Part shown: positions 51,964-63,539 of the stretch, in pieces
How positions within the stretch are numbered: the stretch's first letter is position 1
How the letters are laid out: the number at the start of each line of letters is the position of its first letter
NCBI RefSeq assembly: GCF_024868665.1
Contig: NC_079893.1
Location: 16,751,311-16,815,310, forward strand
Source of the DNA: Triplophysa rosa
Lineage: Eukaryota > Chordata > Actinopteri > Cypriniformes > Nemacheilidae
Direction of reading: 5' to 3'
Length of the DNA: 64,000 nucleotides
The notes under the pieces: model-generated
The model's database searches: none
Told to the model about the DNA's origin: nothing
The model's input: only the letters and a program-made list of their open reading frames with translations
Translations under genes and position numbers: made by a program

Positions 51964-52965
51964 TGGAAAGCCCTCCCTCTGACCTTTCCGACGAGACCAC
52001 ACGTTGGTCTCCACGACCTTCCTTGGCTGCGCAAAGCCAAGTTCATTTTTGAGGGGTCAAATTAAAGGTGGGGTGACCCACCGATTTTGAAAAAGTAAAA
52101 CATGGGAAACGATGCATCATTGGAAAGGTCTGGCCGAAACCTTTCCAATGAGCCTACTCTCGTCTCGTTCCTACGCAGTTATGACGACTTGTGCCAAAAA
52201 TAGCGCCGTCTGGTGGACAAATAGTATATATCCGTCTAGGAATGTCGTAGAAATACGAGAGAGGTGTCGTTGGAAAGGTCTAGACAACACCTTTCCAACG
52301 CAGTATCGCATGACCCTCGGGGCACCTTCGGATCAAGAGAAATTAACCTTTCAAAGTGAAACTTGGCTAAATGTTTCGTCTCACGTAACTCCTCGTAGGA
52401 ACGTCCTAGAGACGCATGTCATTAGAAAGGTCTGGATGACACCTTTCCCACGACACCTCGTCCGACGCGGTAGGACCTTCCGTGACGGATAGGGGGAGCC
52501 AAATGCAAATGTGTCACAAATAAATATCTCGGCTCGGGAAGGTTGCAGCAGTGCGTGCTTGGTGTCGTTGGAAAGGACTCGTCGACACCTTTCCGAGGAC
52601 ACCACCCGCGTGCCGATGCGACTTTCCTGGGCAGAGATAATTATTGGACACACGTTTCTAGTTTGCGCTCCCTGTTGGTGGTGGGAGGTAATAGCGCGTC
52701 GGACGTCAGTTCGTTCGAAAGTTCTCGTCGAGATCTTTCCAATGACACCTGGATTGTCTCTCTCATACCTTCCTACGCCGAGGTAGAATTATTTGAAATT
52801 TTCAACTTTAGATGGCACTCTCCCCTCTACGGAAGGTCTTACTTCCTCGTGTCATATGTCACTTTAAAGGTCTCGTAAAGATCTTTCCAATGACACCTTG
52901 CTCGTCTGTCTCCGACATTCCTACTCCGACTTATGAGCAAAATGATCAAACGGGTAGCGCCACCT
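51964..52965. repeat. Diverged tandem array, about 148-bp period, one hairpin per unit
   Basis: Seven units begin near 51964, 52121, 52271, 52423, 52569, 52715 and 52864, with spacings of 157, 150, 152, 146, 146 and about 149. Each carries a short inverted pair of the form tggaaaggtct...acacctttcca. Between hairpins are variable parts containing 'ggaatgtcgta' or 'cgtctgg' phrases. Open frames crossing the units are not conserved between them. The sequence is richer in C+G than its flanks. Confidence 0.75.
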
Positions 52966-53471
52966 AGACGCCGACCATTCAAAAGGACAAAACTCCGTCT
53001 AGGAATGTCGTATCATTTTAAAACGATCAATAGGTCATTATATTTATTAATTTATTGCAGGTTAAAGTATAAAAAATCACAAAATCACCCAACTGGTAGG
53101 TGTGTACATAGTGAACAGCTGGAACTAATGCAGAATGTGATTATGGGAGCTATAAGGAGAAAAAAGAGAAAATAATCACAGAAGTAAAATTAAATAAATA
53201 TCTAAATATTAATTTTACAAGTAGCCTATTAATTGCCACAATTGTGTGGATTTCACATATTCCATTATTCTTAATTATAAATGAAATTAATAATTTAATT
53301 GTAAAATAATACAGCTTTAATACAGCGTGATAATGCAGTCCTGTAGGTGGCGGTAATGAACCTTCAAGCTGGTTGCTGCCAACGGCCAAACAAATCAAAG
53401 CGCGAAAGCCTGAGAGGAGCTGCGCAGAGACGGCGGGTTTTTTAAAGGCAAGTACAAAATCCACTTTAAAG

Positions 53472-54553
53472 CAGAGGTGGGTAGTAACGCGCTACATTTA
53501 CTTCGTTACATTTACTTGAGTAACATTTTGGAAAATATGTACTTTATAAGTAAAATAAAAAGTGTGTACTTTTACTCTTACTTGAGTAAATTTCTAATAG
53601 AAAATCTGTACTTTTACTTCGTTACATTGCGTGACGTTCCTTCGTTCCTTCATTTTAAAATAATGAATCAGTTCAAATGATTTGTTCAGTTCGCAGCACG
53701 ATCTGAATCATCTGAATCAGGATTACTCACTCCTCATAGCGCGAAACTTAAGAACACGCAGAACACAAAGAGCGTTGGATGAAGTGGATATGAATCTATA
53801 TCTATACAATCAAAACTGCAAATGTGTCATATTGTTTGCCAACAATGATAAATGCCCGCCATATGCGCGCACCCGCGCGACCTGTTCGTCAGACACAGCA
53901 ACATGCGCGTTACCTGTCAGACACAGAAACGTGGGCTTGCAGAAATATACATTTGACAAACAGAAGGAAGAAAACTTGTTGATGGGCGTGTGGTTCACGG
54001 TTTACTGTTTGTTTACAAGTAAGAGCGTTTCACAACACACACGTGACACAACACGAGAAAACATGAGCTTTGTTCAAAAATGTGTATTTCATTTAAGAGA
54101 GCACTGCAGATGTTCTAGATCATCTTAGGAAATGCTCTGAGTTTAGTTCATGCTTTAGTTTGACATGTTCTATTATTCTAAATAAGTTGTGTAAACTACA
54201 TTGACATCAGGACTAGATGAAATTTACAGAAATGCTTGTCTCTTCTGTGTTTGTCTATTCTTTAGTCTCTCTAGTATATTGCAAAGATATCTGCTTATGA
54301 TAATTAAAAATATTGATTCAAATGTATTATTAAAATATCGGCGTTAATATTAATTTTATGTAGTAGGCCTATATAATCAGATACAAAGTAACTAAGTAAC
54401 TAACTACTTGAGTAGTTTTTTCATTGCATACTTTTTTACTTTTACTCAAGTAATTTTTAAAATAGTGACTTTTACTTTTACTTGAGTAACAATTTCTCTA
54501 GTTACTTGTACTTTTACTTGAGTAAAGATTTTGGCTACTCTATACCACCTCTG
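53472..54553. mobile_element. hAT-type non-autonomous element, 1082 bp
   Basis: The ends read CAGAGGTGGGTAGTAACGCG and the inverted ...taccacctctg. The target duplication is CTTTAAAG versus CTTTTAAG (8 bp, one mismatch). Internal 'acttttacttgagtaa' repeats line both flanks, as in the common fish hAT MITE. No transposase frame was found; the ORF at 53682-54128 has no domain I know. Confidence 0.82.
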
Positions 54554-54995
54554 CTTTTAAGTTTAATATATTTGTATTTGTTTCTGATGCTAAAGATATT
54601 ACGTCTTACTAATAATGTTGCGGTACTTGCTGTTTGCTGGGTTTACTGTTACTTTCTGAGGCTTAAGATATTTATTTAGTTGTTTGTCCCTAATTGCTCG
54701 GTTTAAACGCGGTTACTTGTACCTGAGAAAGGAACAAGATATTACCTCAGTTTTACCGTATTTGTCGAGTCAGAGTCAGTGAACTGGACAAATTTATTTT
54801 TTTGAGCCTACACAGAGCACATAATTACCGGTGGTAGATGTTTTGAGGAAAATGGTTCTTAATTATAAGTAACGTTAAGAAATAATTGACGATGGGCCGT
54901 TGAATTCTTATAAAATAATGCAAACCCCGAGGTGGTGATCGGCCAAAGAGTATAGAAAACCGGGAGGCGAAACTCTGGTGCCTTTTGGCAAACAG

Positions 54996-55010
54996 CCACT
55001 AGGTGGCGCT
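54996..55010 (+). promoter_or_regulatory. CTCF-like motif
   Basis: CCACTAGGTGGCGCT matches the CTCF core consensus. It lies in a short CpG-containing segment (54880-55070). Function untested. Confidence 0.45.
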
Positions 55011-55329
55011 TCGGTAGCGCGGCCGCCTTTTTGGGGTGAAAATGCCAGCTGGACAATAGCACAGACATACAGAATAGCGCAATGGGAATATTCTTAAATC
55101 ATATAAATTAAGTCATCAGTAAATTTTATGACACATACTGTAAATGTTGTATTATCTTATATATATGTTTTAAGTTATCAGTTCTGGAATCCAACCATTT
55201 AGCTTACTTTATTAAGTTATCTTTATTTTATGCAACTTTACACATTTAATATTACCCCAATAGATCTGAAATTAATATTGTATGATTTAGTCTCCATCAA
55301 ACACTACAAACATTATAATACAGAACCAT

Positions 55330-55575
55330 GCTGAAAAAAATAATTTAATGGACTCAATGGTATTAATGTTAAATCCAAAAACACATACAAAATACATTTT
55401 ATAATGGTTTTAATGGAAGGGACTAATGGTTCATAATGGTAACCATTAGAATTTCTGTGATGGTTTCTATTATCTTTTTTAGCAAGGATGCATTGCTGAA
55501 AAAACAATAGAAAGACAATTCTAATGGTTTCAATTAAAATACAATTATGAACCATTAGCTTTTTCCATTAAAAAT
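55330..55575. repeat. AT-rich MITE-like repeat with 'taatgg' palindromes
   Basis: Repeated 'aatggtt'/'aaccatta' and 'gctgaaaaaa' phrases occur in inverted orientation around 55450-55510. No target duplication was established. The flanks 55071-55329 and 55576-57000 contain no recognised gene. Confidence 0.35.
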
Positions 55576-57002
55576 TGGGAATTTGACTGATTAATTTGAC
55601 TGATCCTATGGGGTGACAGCAAAAATGTAGGGAAAAACAATGAAGAACAGTATTGTTTTATATTGTAAACATGAATATTAATAATATAAAATATAATATT
55701 AACAGTTTGTTTCGCCACATTTTGATGTCACACTGTAGGACACAATTTATTCATGAACTACCCATTTATTGTTCAACAATGCCAATTTTTCTGAAGCATG
55801 TCCTTAATTTGTTGGTATTAACAAAGTGTTTATAATGCTAATACTTGATAACTCACATCGTTTCTAGAGAGCAAAGGTTTTGTCTTCGTGTATTTTCATC
55901 GTTCAGGTTGGAGTTCAGCTTTATTTTTTTTTATCTTTTAAAAGAAATTAGCTGATATTGCCATCACAGCAGAAAAAAGCTATTGAACTGCCGAGTCGCT
56001 TTCACTCCAAAATGGCGGAAACGCAGGGCGCTACTGGGTGCGATGGAACGTTCTATTGAGTTTGGTATTCTATACTCTTTGATGTGGCCATGACACGCAG
56101 CTGAGAAATTCCATGAAAATGTCAACCTTACCATGAAAAAATAAAGTTTCTACTAAAAGAACAAAATCATTTTAATTTGTCCATTTAGGCCTGGTTTATA
56201 TTGTATTAATGTACTTCAATAAAAAAATTAAGAAAATTGCCTTGATTTCCCACCCACATCAGGTATACAACAATGCCAAAATTACATTTTCCACCAACCA
56301 TTTTTCATGCTTTCTGAAGAGGGATCAAAGGCTCCCTTTTTTGTACTTTATGTTTAAAAAAGGCATTTTGCAGAAAGATGAAGGCATGTCTGAAAAATTA
56401 ATACACTCACTCTGTCTTACTATTACTGCCTTGTGAATTTATAATGGCTAGAATTAGGATGTCACAACGCCTCACTGCTGTGTCACGTCCATAACGTTTT
56501 GAAGTTTATGTCACATAATAATTACACATACAAATAATTTGAAACTTAATATAAAAAGCCAAATATGTATGTTGATGATTTAAAACAACAATTCATCTCA
56601 CTTATTTGCTCTGTAAAACCATAATAATTCGTTACGGGCGTGACAGTTTTAAGCACGTAATATTGAACATGTATCACAGACGCAGATGACATGTTGTGAT
56701 CTGTTTTAAATATCATAATATTTGTACAAATTATTTTGTCCTATAACATTTTATAAATTACTAACACTATTAATTAATAACAAATTATGAGAACGTCGAT
56801 ATCATAGGGATATACAGATCGCCACACTGTTATTGTGCTTGCAGCATTCGAATAGCGTTCATCTGATTGTTTATGTCCTACCTTAAAAGCCTCTCTAGTT
56901 GATGCATTTTCCCTCGCTTTCTTGCCCGTGTCCAGAGAGACAATCTCGCGTCTCAGACTCAATTGCCTGTGGGAAGACCTGCTCAGTCACTGAACGCGAT
57001 AT

Positions 57003-57125
57003 CCGCGCTCTAAACGCGCATCTTTAAAAGTACACAGAAAGCGAGCATATTCGCGCTCTAAACGCACCGCATGCGCATCTTTAAAAGTACACAGAAAGTG
57101 AGCATATTCGCACTCTAAACGTGCC
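57003..57125. repeat. 57-bp tandem repeat, left block
   Basis: The unit contains 'tcgcgctctaaacg', 'ccgcatgcgcatctttaaaa' and 'gtacacagaaagcgagcata'. Roughly two units precede the LTR element and more follow at 58796-58920, so the array was split by the insertion. Confidence 0.7.
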
Positions 57126-58795
57126 TGTCACGAATGGTGAGGGAACAAGGACACAGTACAGAGGACCCAGACGCAGACAGCGGATAAGGGGTTAACAAGA
57201 CATTTAATAAAATATAAATACAAAACAAAGACCCACGTGGGGGAACATAACAAAACATGGGAATCTACAACAGGACAGGACTAAGACTAAATACACCAAA
57301 CAAGACTAAGATTAACATAACATGAACTACAAATGACTACACTACACTAGACTAACACAGAACAGGCACTCACCAGACAAACGACAATGAACCAGCACAG
57401 GACAATGAAACAAGAGGACTATATAAAGGGGACTAAATCAAGAAGGGGACAGGTGCGGGACATGAACTAATTAACAAGCAATAATGAGACGAAAGGGCAG
57501 GAACAGAGACGCCACACCGGAGAGAGGGAGTATATGGAATGCCAAAACTGTCTCTCTCCACATAAAACAAGAGGTTATATCATGGTTCTGCCACTAGGTC
57601 AAGAAAAGCAAGACAAGGTGGGGCAGAACCATGACAGAAGCCCCTCCTTAAGGAGCAGCATCCTGATGCTCCTCAAGGAACAAACAAGACTAGACATACA
57701 TTATACAAAACACGACCAAAAACAAAGACATGGCGCCGGCTGGACAGTACACGGCGCCGGCTGGAAGGCCGGCTGGACAACACACGGCGCCGGCTGGATG
57801 GCCGGCTGGACAACACACGGCGCTGGCTGGAAGGCCGGCTGGACAACACATGGCGCCGGCTGGAAGGCCGGCTGGAAGACACATGGCGACGGCTGGAATA
57901 CCGGCTGAGAGGCCGGCTATCACCGGCTGAGCAGGCCTGGATGTCGACGAGACGGGGGGGAAATCGGAGGCTGGGCAGCACTCTCTGGCAGCTGGGCAGC
58001 AAACAAGGACAGACACAACAAACAAGACAAGGGGTCGACTCAACAGGCCTGGGTAACAGCTGGGACGCCGGCAGGGATCTGTGGCGGGAACAGAACACCG
58101 GCGGTCTCGACCCTGGAGGGCAACCCGTCAACCTCAACCCTGGAAGGGAGCCCGACGGTCTCGATCCTGGACGGGGTTCTGGCAGTCTCGACCCCGGAAT
58201 GGAGTCCGGCGGTCCCGACCCTGTTAGGGAGTCCGGCGGCATCAACCCCTCCTGCTGAGATCCCTCTGTCTGCTGGGTCCGACGTTGGCTGGTTCATTCT
58301 GTCACAAATTCGTGGGTGGTGAGACAAGAGGACCCAAGTGCAGACAGGGACTTGAGGGGTTAACAAAACTTTAATATAAATACAAAGACCAAACAAAAAC
58401 CCACGATGGGGGAGAACAAAACAAAACATGGCAACAGGAACGAAGACTCACTGAACTAACAAGACTAGACTAATAAAACATTACATCAACTAAAACTAAA
58501 CTTACTAACAAAAGGAACTCACCCCCGTGACACAAACACACAAGCAATGGACCAGCACAGGACAATGAAACATGAGGACTGTATAAAGGGGACGAAATCA
58601 AGAAGGAACAGGTGCAGGACATTAACTAATTAATAAGCAATAACGAGACGAAAGGGCGGGAACAGAGACGCCACACCGGAGAGAGGGAATATATGGAATG
58701 CCAAAACTGTCTCTCTCCACATAAAACAAGAGGTTCTGTCATGGCTCTGCCACTAGGTCAAGAAAAGCAAGACAAGATGGGGCAGAACCATGACA
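57126..58795 (-). mobile_element. Short two-LTR retroelement without pol
   Basis: LTRs lie at 57126-57636 and 58300-58795 (TGTCA...TGACA ends, about 500 bp each). The internal region is only 663 bp. Five-base flanks are GTGCC (left) and GCGCC (right), one mismatch. On the minus strand the interior starts right after the LTR with an open frame (MNQPTSDPADRG) and ends with a purine-rich tract 'aaggaggggcttc' before the second LTR. No reverse transcriptase is present, so it must rely on proteins from a relative. Confidence 0.82.
57637..58299 (-). other. Internal region of the short LTR element, gag-less
   Basis: It encodes repetitive low-complexity frames only (VGLPSR, GSRPSG-type). It includes a 33-bp minisatellite at about 57726-57920 built of 'ggcgccggctgg' and 'aaggccggctgg' in five copies. 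No retroviral-type motif is found. Confidence 0.5.
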
Positions 58796-58925
58796 GCGCC
58801 GCATGCGCATCTTTAAAAGTACACAGAAAGCGAGCATATTTGCGCTCTAAACGAGCCGCATGCGCATCTTTAAAAGTACACAGAAAGCGAGCATATTCGC
58901 GCTCTAAACGAGCCGCATGCACTGT
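58796..58925. repeat. 57-bp tandem repeat, right block
   Basis: At least two further copies of the 57-bp unit (ccgcatgcgcatctttaaaa) lie directly after the LTR. They continue the array at 57003-57125. Confidence 0.7.
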
Positions 58926-59147
58926 AAAAAGTAATAACTGAATCTACTTAAGAAAGCCAAGTATATTTAACTGATTTCGTCAAATTTGTTGGTTTTACTT
59001 GATTTTGCTGTGTTGTGTGAACTTTCAGGTGGATGCAATAGTTAAACTAAACAACTTAAGTACGCTGTACCTTAGAGCACCGAGTGAGTTGTACTAAAGG
59101 CCTCTTGCAAATATCATGGTGCCAACGGTGTTATAAAAGTGCTTGTT

Positions 59148-59150
<3 letters not shown>

Positions 59151-59189
<39 letters not shown>

Positions 59190-59213
59190 CTCTCGCTCTC
59201 TCGCACACACACT

Positions 59214-59275
<62 letters not shown>

Positions 59276-59276
59276 A
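59151..59276. repeat. Compound TC and AC microsatellite
   Basis: About 35 bp of (TC)n is followed by about 60 bp of (AC)n. It explains the long apparent SLSLSL / HTHTHT and CVCVCV frames. Confidence 0.9.
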
Positions 59277-59657
59277 TGCATTTCTTAGTGAATACAATGC
59301 TTGTTTAATCTCTCCTTCTATCTCTCTCCATACTCACAAACAAATGTGTGTTCTGAATCTTTTCTTTTATACAACCAACAACTAAATATATCTTAACAAC
59401 CAAAAAGATAAGCTTATTGCAAGACCATCACGATCAATCCATCCGTCATTTTATCACAGTTAGAATTTTTAAGGGGTTTCTGTAATTAAGTACCAGCATG
59501 GAACGAAGCTTAATATGTATTGTACTGTTTTAGTAATGACTTCAACATATTTTTGTGTTGGCGGGGTCAATGCATGTGCGCATGCGCAGTTCGAAAGTGT
59601 CAGGCTCAGTAGCATGTGAAGAAGACATCGTGAGGCGGACACGAAGAACTTTACACA

Positions 59658-59693
59658 TGGATCTGGATGTTTTGGATCTGGCAGCTCAAATAG
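59658..59693 (+). other. Possible first coding exon
   Basis: ATG begins MDLDVLDLAAQI, followed by ATAG|GTATGC, a fair donor. A CpG-containing leader with 'catgcgcag' precedes. The downstream sequence runs into a repeat and a gap, so it cannot be confirmed. Confidence 0.25.
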
Positions 59694-59714
59694 GTATGCT
59701 GGTGACCTACTTAT

Positions 59715-59887
59715 AAATCGTCTTGGTTACGGATGTAACCTCGGTTCCCTGATGGAGGGAACGGGACGTTGTGTCGAACCGACAGAATGGGGTTTGTCTT
59801 GAGAACCTATCATCTTCTGAGTATTTAGAAAAGGCCAATGAAAATTGGCGAATGAAATTTGCATGCCGGGCTCCTCCCCGGATGTCC
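59715..59887. repeat. Dispersed repeat ending at assembly gap
   Basis: Phrases 'ggttacggatgtaacctcgg', 'ttccctgatggagggaacg' and 'acgttgtgtcgaa' are typical of a high-copy cyprinid repeat. It is cut by the gap. The right side (60849-61095) has no recognised feature. Confidence 0.45.
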
Positions 59888-60848
59888 NNNNNNNNNNNNN
59901 NNNNNNNNNNNNNNNNNNNNNNNNNNNNNNNNNNNNNNNNNNNNNNNNNNNNNNNNNNNNNNNNNNNNNNNNNNNNNNNNNNNNNNNNNNNNNNNNNNNN
60001 NNNNNNNNNNNNNNNNNNNNNNNNNNNNNNNNNNNNNNNNNNNNNNNNNNNNNNNNNNNNNNNNNNNNNNNNNNNNNNNNNNNNNNNNNNNNNNNNNNNN
60101 NNNNNNNNNNNNNNNNNNNNNNNNNNNNNNNNNNNNNNNNNNNNNNNNNNNNNNNNNNNNNNNNNNNNNNNNNNNNNNNNNNNNNNNNNNNNNNNNNNNN
60201 NNNNNNNNNNNNNNNNNNNNNNNNNNNNNNNNNNNNNNNNNNNNNNNNNNNNNNNNNNNNNNNNNNNNNNNNNNNNNNNNNNNNNNNNNNNNNNNNNNNN
60301 NNNNNNNNNNNNNNNNNNNNNNNNNNNNNNNNNNNNNNNNNNNNNNNNNNNNNNNNNNNNNNNNNNNNNNNNNNNNNNNNNNNNNNNNNNNNNNNNNNNN
60401 NNNNNNNNNNNNNNNNNNNNNNNNNNNNNNNNNNNNNNNNNNNNNNNNNNNNNNNNNNNNNNNNNNNNNNNNNNNNNNNNNNNNNNNNNNNNNNNNNNNN
60501 NNNNNNNNNNNNNNNNNNNNNNNNNNNNNNNNNNNNNNNNNNNNNNNNNNNNNNNNNNNNNNNNNNNNNNNNNNNNNNNNNNNNNNNNNNNNNNNNNNNN
60601 NNNNNNNNNNNNNNNNNNNNNNNNNNNNNNNNNNNNNNNNNNNNNNNNNNNNNNNNNNNNNNNNNNNNNNNNNNNNNNNNNNNNNNNNNNNNNNNNNNNN
60701 NNNNNNNNNNNNNNNNNNNNNNNNNNNNNNNNNNNNNNNNNNNNNNNNNNNNNNNNNNNNNNNNNNNNNNNNNNNNNNNNNNNNNNNNNNNNNNNNNNNN
60801 NNNNNNNNNNNNNNNNNNNNNNNNNNNNNNNNNNNNNNNNNNNNNNNN
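59888..60848. other. Assembly gap (961 N)
   Basis: The run of N directly abuts a high-copy repeat, which probably caused the break. Frames crossing it are meaningless. Confidence 1.
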
Positions 60849-61095
60849 AACCAGCTTGTCTTTTAAATAGACACAGCTTGTTACCGGACTTTAACATTTC
60901 AGTGGAAGTGACTGCTGATATGTCGAGTTCACTTAAACTAATGCCAAGTTGTTACCGGATCCCTAAAATTCTCAGCTGGTGTGTATCTGTGCTCCACCTA
61001 ATACATTCACATACACACATGTATACTGTATATATGAAGGAAATATTTACATGTATTTATTTATATTTACCAATAATTGAAATCATATATAAATG

Positions 61096-61641
61096 TGTCG
61101 TGATTCACGGCAGGATCCCTTGTTATGTGTGGAGAGAGTCATTTTGACCCTTTCGGCCTTCGATACTCTCTCCGGTCCTTGTCTGTTTTCCCACCCTTTT
61201 GTATCCATGGTTATTGGTTGTTAATTAGTTCATGCCCCACACCTGTTCCCTCTTGATTTGTCTCCTTATTTAATGCCCCTGTGTCCTCTGTCTTGTGCTG
61301 GATCATTGTCGTTTGTTTGGTGAGTCCTGTGCTTTGTTAGTCTAGTCTAGTCTAGTCTAGTCTAGTCTAGTCTAGTCTAGTCTAGTCTAGTCTAGTCTAG
61401 TCTAGTCCAGTTTAGTTATTTGTATATTATGTCAAGTGTTAATTTTAGTCTTGTGTAGGTGTAGTCAGTTTAAGTCCAGTCCTGTTGTGTTTTCGTACTA
61501 CTCTGTTTTGTTATGTTACCTCCACGTGGGTCTTTGTTTTGTTTTGTATTTATATTTTATTAAATGTCTTGTTAACCCCTTACCCGCTGTCTGCGTCTGG
61601 GTCCCTGGACTTGTGTCCTTGTTCCCTCACCATTCATGACA
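61096..61641 (+). repeat. Solo LTR of the gypsy-like family
   Basis: It starts TGTCGTGATTC and ends CATTCATGACA. It shares 'cccacgtgg', 'aaatgtcttgttaacccctt' and 'cgtctgggtcc' with the LTRs at 57126 and 58300 (inverse orientation). Inside it, 61339-61408 is a pure TCTAG pentamer tract. No exact target duplication was confirmed. Confidence 0.7.
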
Positions 61642-61823
61642 TATGTTTATTAATTTAAAAAAAAAATCTTAAATTTATGCATGTATGTGTTTATAAATAG
61701 AAAATTATTATGCAAAATACAGACATATATTATGTCAACACAGTTTTACTGTGGATGCGATTAATCGTGATTAATAGTTTGACAGCCGTACTTTAAATAC
61801 ATTTTAAATATTAAAGGTGGGGT

Positions 61824-62348
61824 TGTCATGGTCCTGCCTTGTTCATGTTTTTCAAGTCTTGTGGCAGGATCGTGACAGATCCCTTGTGTTTAGTGTGAGA
61901 AAGTCATGGTTTGTTTACCATTGACATTCCATGTGCTTTCTCGTGTCTCGTCATTGGCCCCGCCCCTCTCGTTTCCCGTATTGCTTTCCTGCCGTGTCTC
62001 ATGTTCCTCACCTGCCCCTCGTTATCTTCCTTTGTCAGTCTTCCTATATAATACCCTCATATTTATTGTCCTTTGCTTGTGCGTGTGTGTACTGTCACTT
62101 GTTTCATGTGGGTGAGTCCTTGTCTTGTCTACTTAGTGTAGTCGAGTCTTTTTTGTAATTTATGGTATTTGTTATTTTTTAGTCCTGTCTAGTTTAGTTA
62201 GTCCGTGTTCCTGTTTATCTGTCATGTTTATATCTTGTTATTTTACCCCCTCGTGGGTTTTTGTTTTTTTTATTAAAGTCTTGTTAACCCCTTACCTGCT
62301 GTATGCACCTGGGTCCTCTGTCCGTGTCTCACCTCCCCGTTCGTGACA
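61824..62348 (+). repeat. Solo LTR with perfect 5-bp target duplication
   Basis: TGTCATGG...TTCGTGACA is flanked on both sides by GGGGT (61819-61823 and 62349-62353). It is related to the other LTRs of this family by the 'cttgttaacccctta' 3' region. This is typical of LTR-LTR recombination removing the interior. Confidence 0.85.
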
Positions 62349-62599
62349 GGGGTAACCCATTTCTGAAAACACTTTAGGAAAAAAAAAGTCGAGCCGAGTA
62401 CCAAAACAAACAGATGTTTGTGTTCATTCACTGAGGTGATTGTGTAGTGGTGCTCAAAGTACACACTTCATTTAATACAAATTTCACAATAGAGTATGTC
62501 AGAGATGTATTTTTGTTGGCTAACCCGGAAGCAAGCCCTCGATCAAAGGTTCGAGCATCAGCAAAAAATACAATTGTAGTTAAAAGTGCCCCAGAACTG

Positions 62600-62832
62600 T
62601 TTGCTGTCCTACATTCTTCAAAATCTCTTCTTTTGTGTTCTACAAAAAAAACTTTTGATGAGTAATTTTTCCTACTATTGGAGTCAATGGAGGGCAAAAT
62701 CTATTGCTTATAAGTATTCTTACAAATATCTTTCTCTGTGTTCATAACAAAGAAATGTATACAGATTTGGAACAACTGGAAGGTGAGTAAATGAATGCAG
62801 AATTTTCTTTTTTGGGTGAACTATCCCTTTAA
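62600..62832. mobile_element. Angel-like MITE, partial copy 3
   Basis: It has a degraded left arm ('cctacattcttcaaaatctc') and a good right arm ending '...ttttgggtgaactatcccttt'. The left terminus is lost. The stretch 62840-63535 shows nothing else. Confidence 0.6.
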
Positions 62833-63539
62833 GACAAAGTTACAACACATAATTTTATTATCATATGAGTCACATATATTGTGTAGTTATTTCTAAATTA
62901 AAATGGACTTTATTTATTACAGTAAATACAATAATTCATTTTAGATGTCCTGTACATTCTGCTCTCTTAAAAAGATTTTCCACTGAAATCATAGAACATT
63001 TATGAGCCAACAAAGAAGATTTCACTTCAGTTTTGTACTTTATTGAAATGATAATGACATACAGCACATTGTGTATTTAGTTCTACTTGTTTAGGCATGC
63101 GTTTACTTAAAAATAACCCACAAAAGTTTATCAATACTGTTATCTAAAGGGAAATAAAAATGTGCATCAGAAATGTTTCATAAACTAGACAAGATTTACT
63201 GTATCATATTCTACTACAGTACAAAGTTAAGCACCAACATCAGTGTAGCGTTTTCTCCTTTATTTGTCAAGTGCAAACAGCGAGTTGATCAGTGAAGTGC
63301 TTTATAAAGTTAGTGTTTTATATCTGTACTGACAGTCTGAATTCACATCTAAAATTTTACATTCAGATCTGATCAGTAGACCGATGAACGGAATATCTGA
63401 TGAACAAACACAATATTATTCAATGAAGTCATGCACCTCGTGTAACCACACCCCCACAAATCTACGTCAGTTAGTGGTCTGATTTGACTAAGACCGCCCA
63501 AATGTATACGCAAGTAAGGTGGGCGTACCTGTCAGTACA

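Noticed and set aside
52112..52878. Frames of 90-126 aa in the hairpin array
   Set aside because: Not conserved between repeat units; codon positions shift from unit to unit.
51964..52965. CRISPR-like array of regular repeats
   Set aside because: Eukaryotic context; units are about 148 bp, diverged, and the palindromes are not identical repeats with unique spacers.
57673..58245. 190-aa PSS/SRP-rich frame and its antisense partners
   Set aside because: They derive from the GCCGGC minisatellite and repetitive interior of the LTR element; no retroviral motif is found.
59707..61147. Long open frames across the N run
   Set aside because: They are made of unknown bases; only short real sequence at both ends is present and no domain is recognisable.
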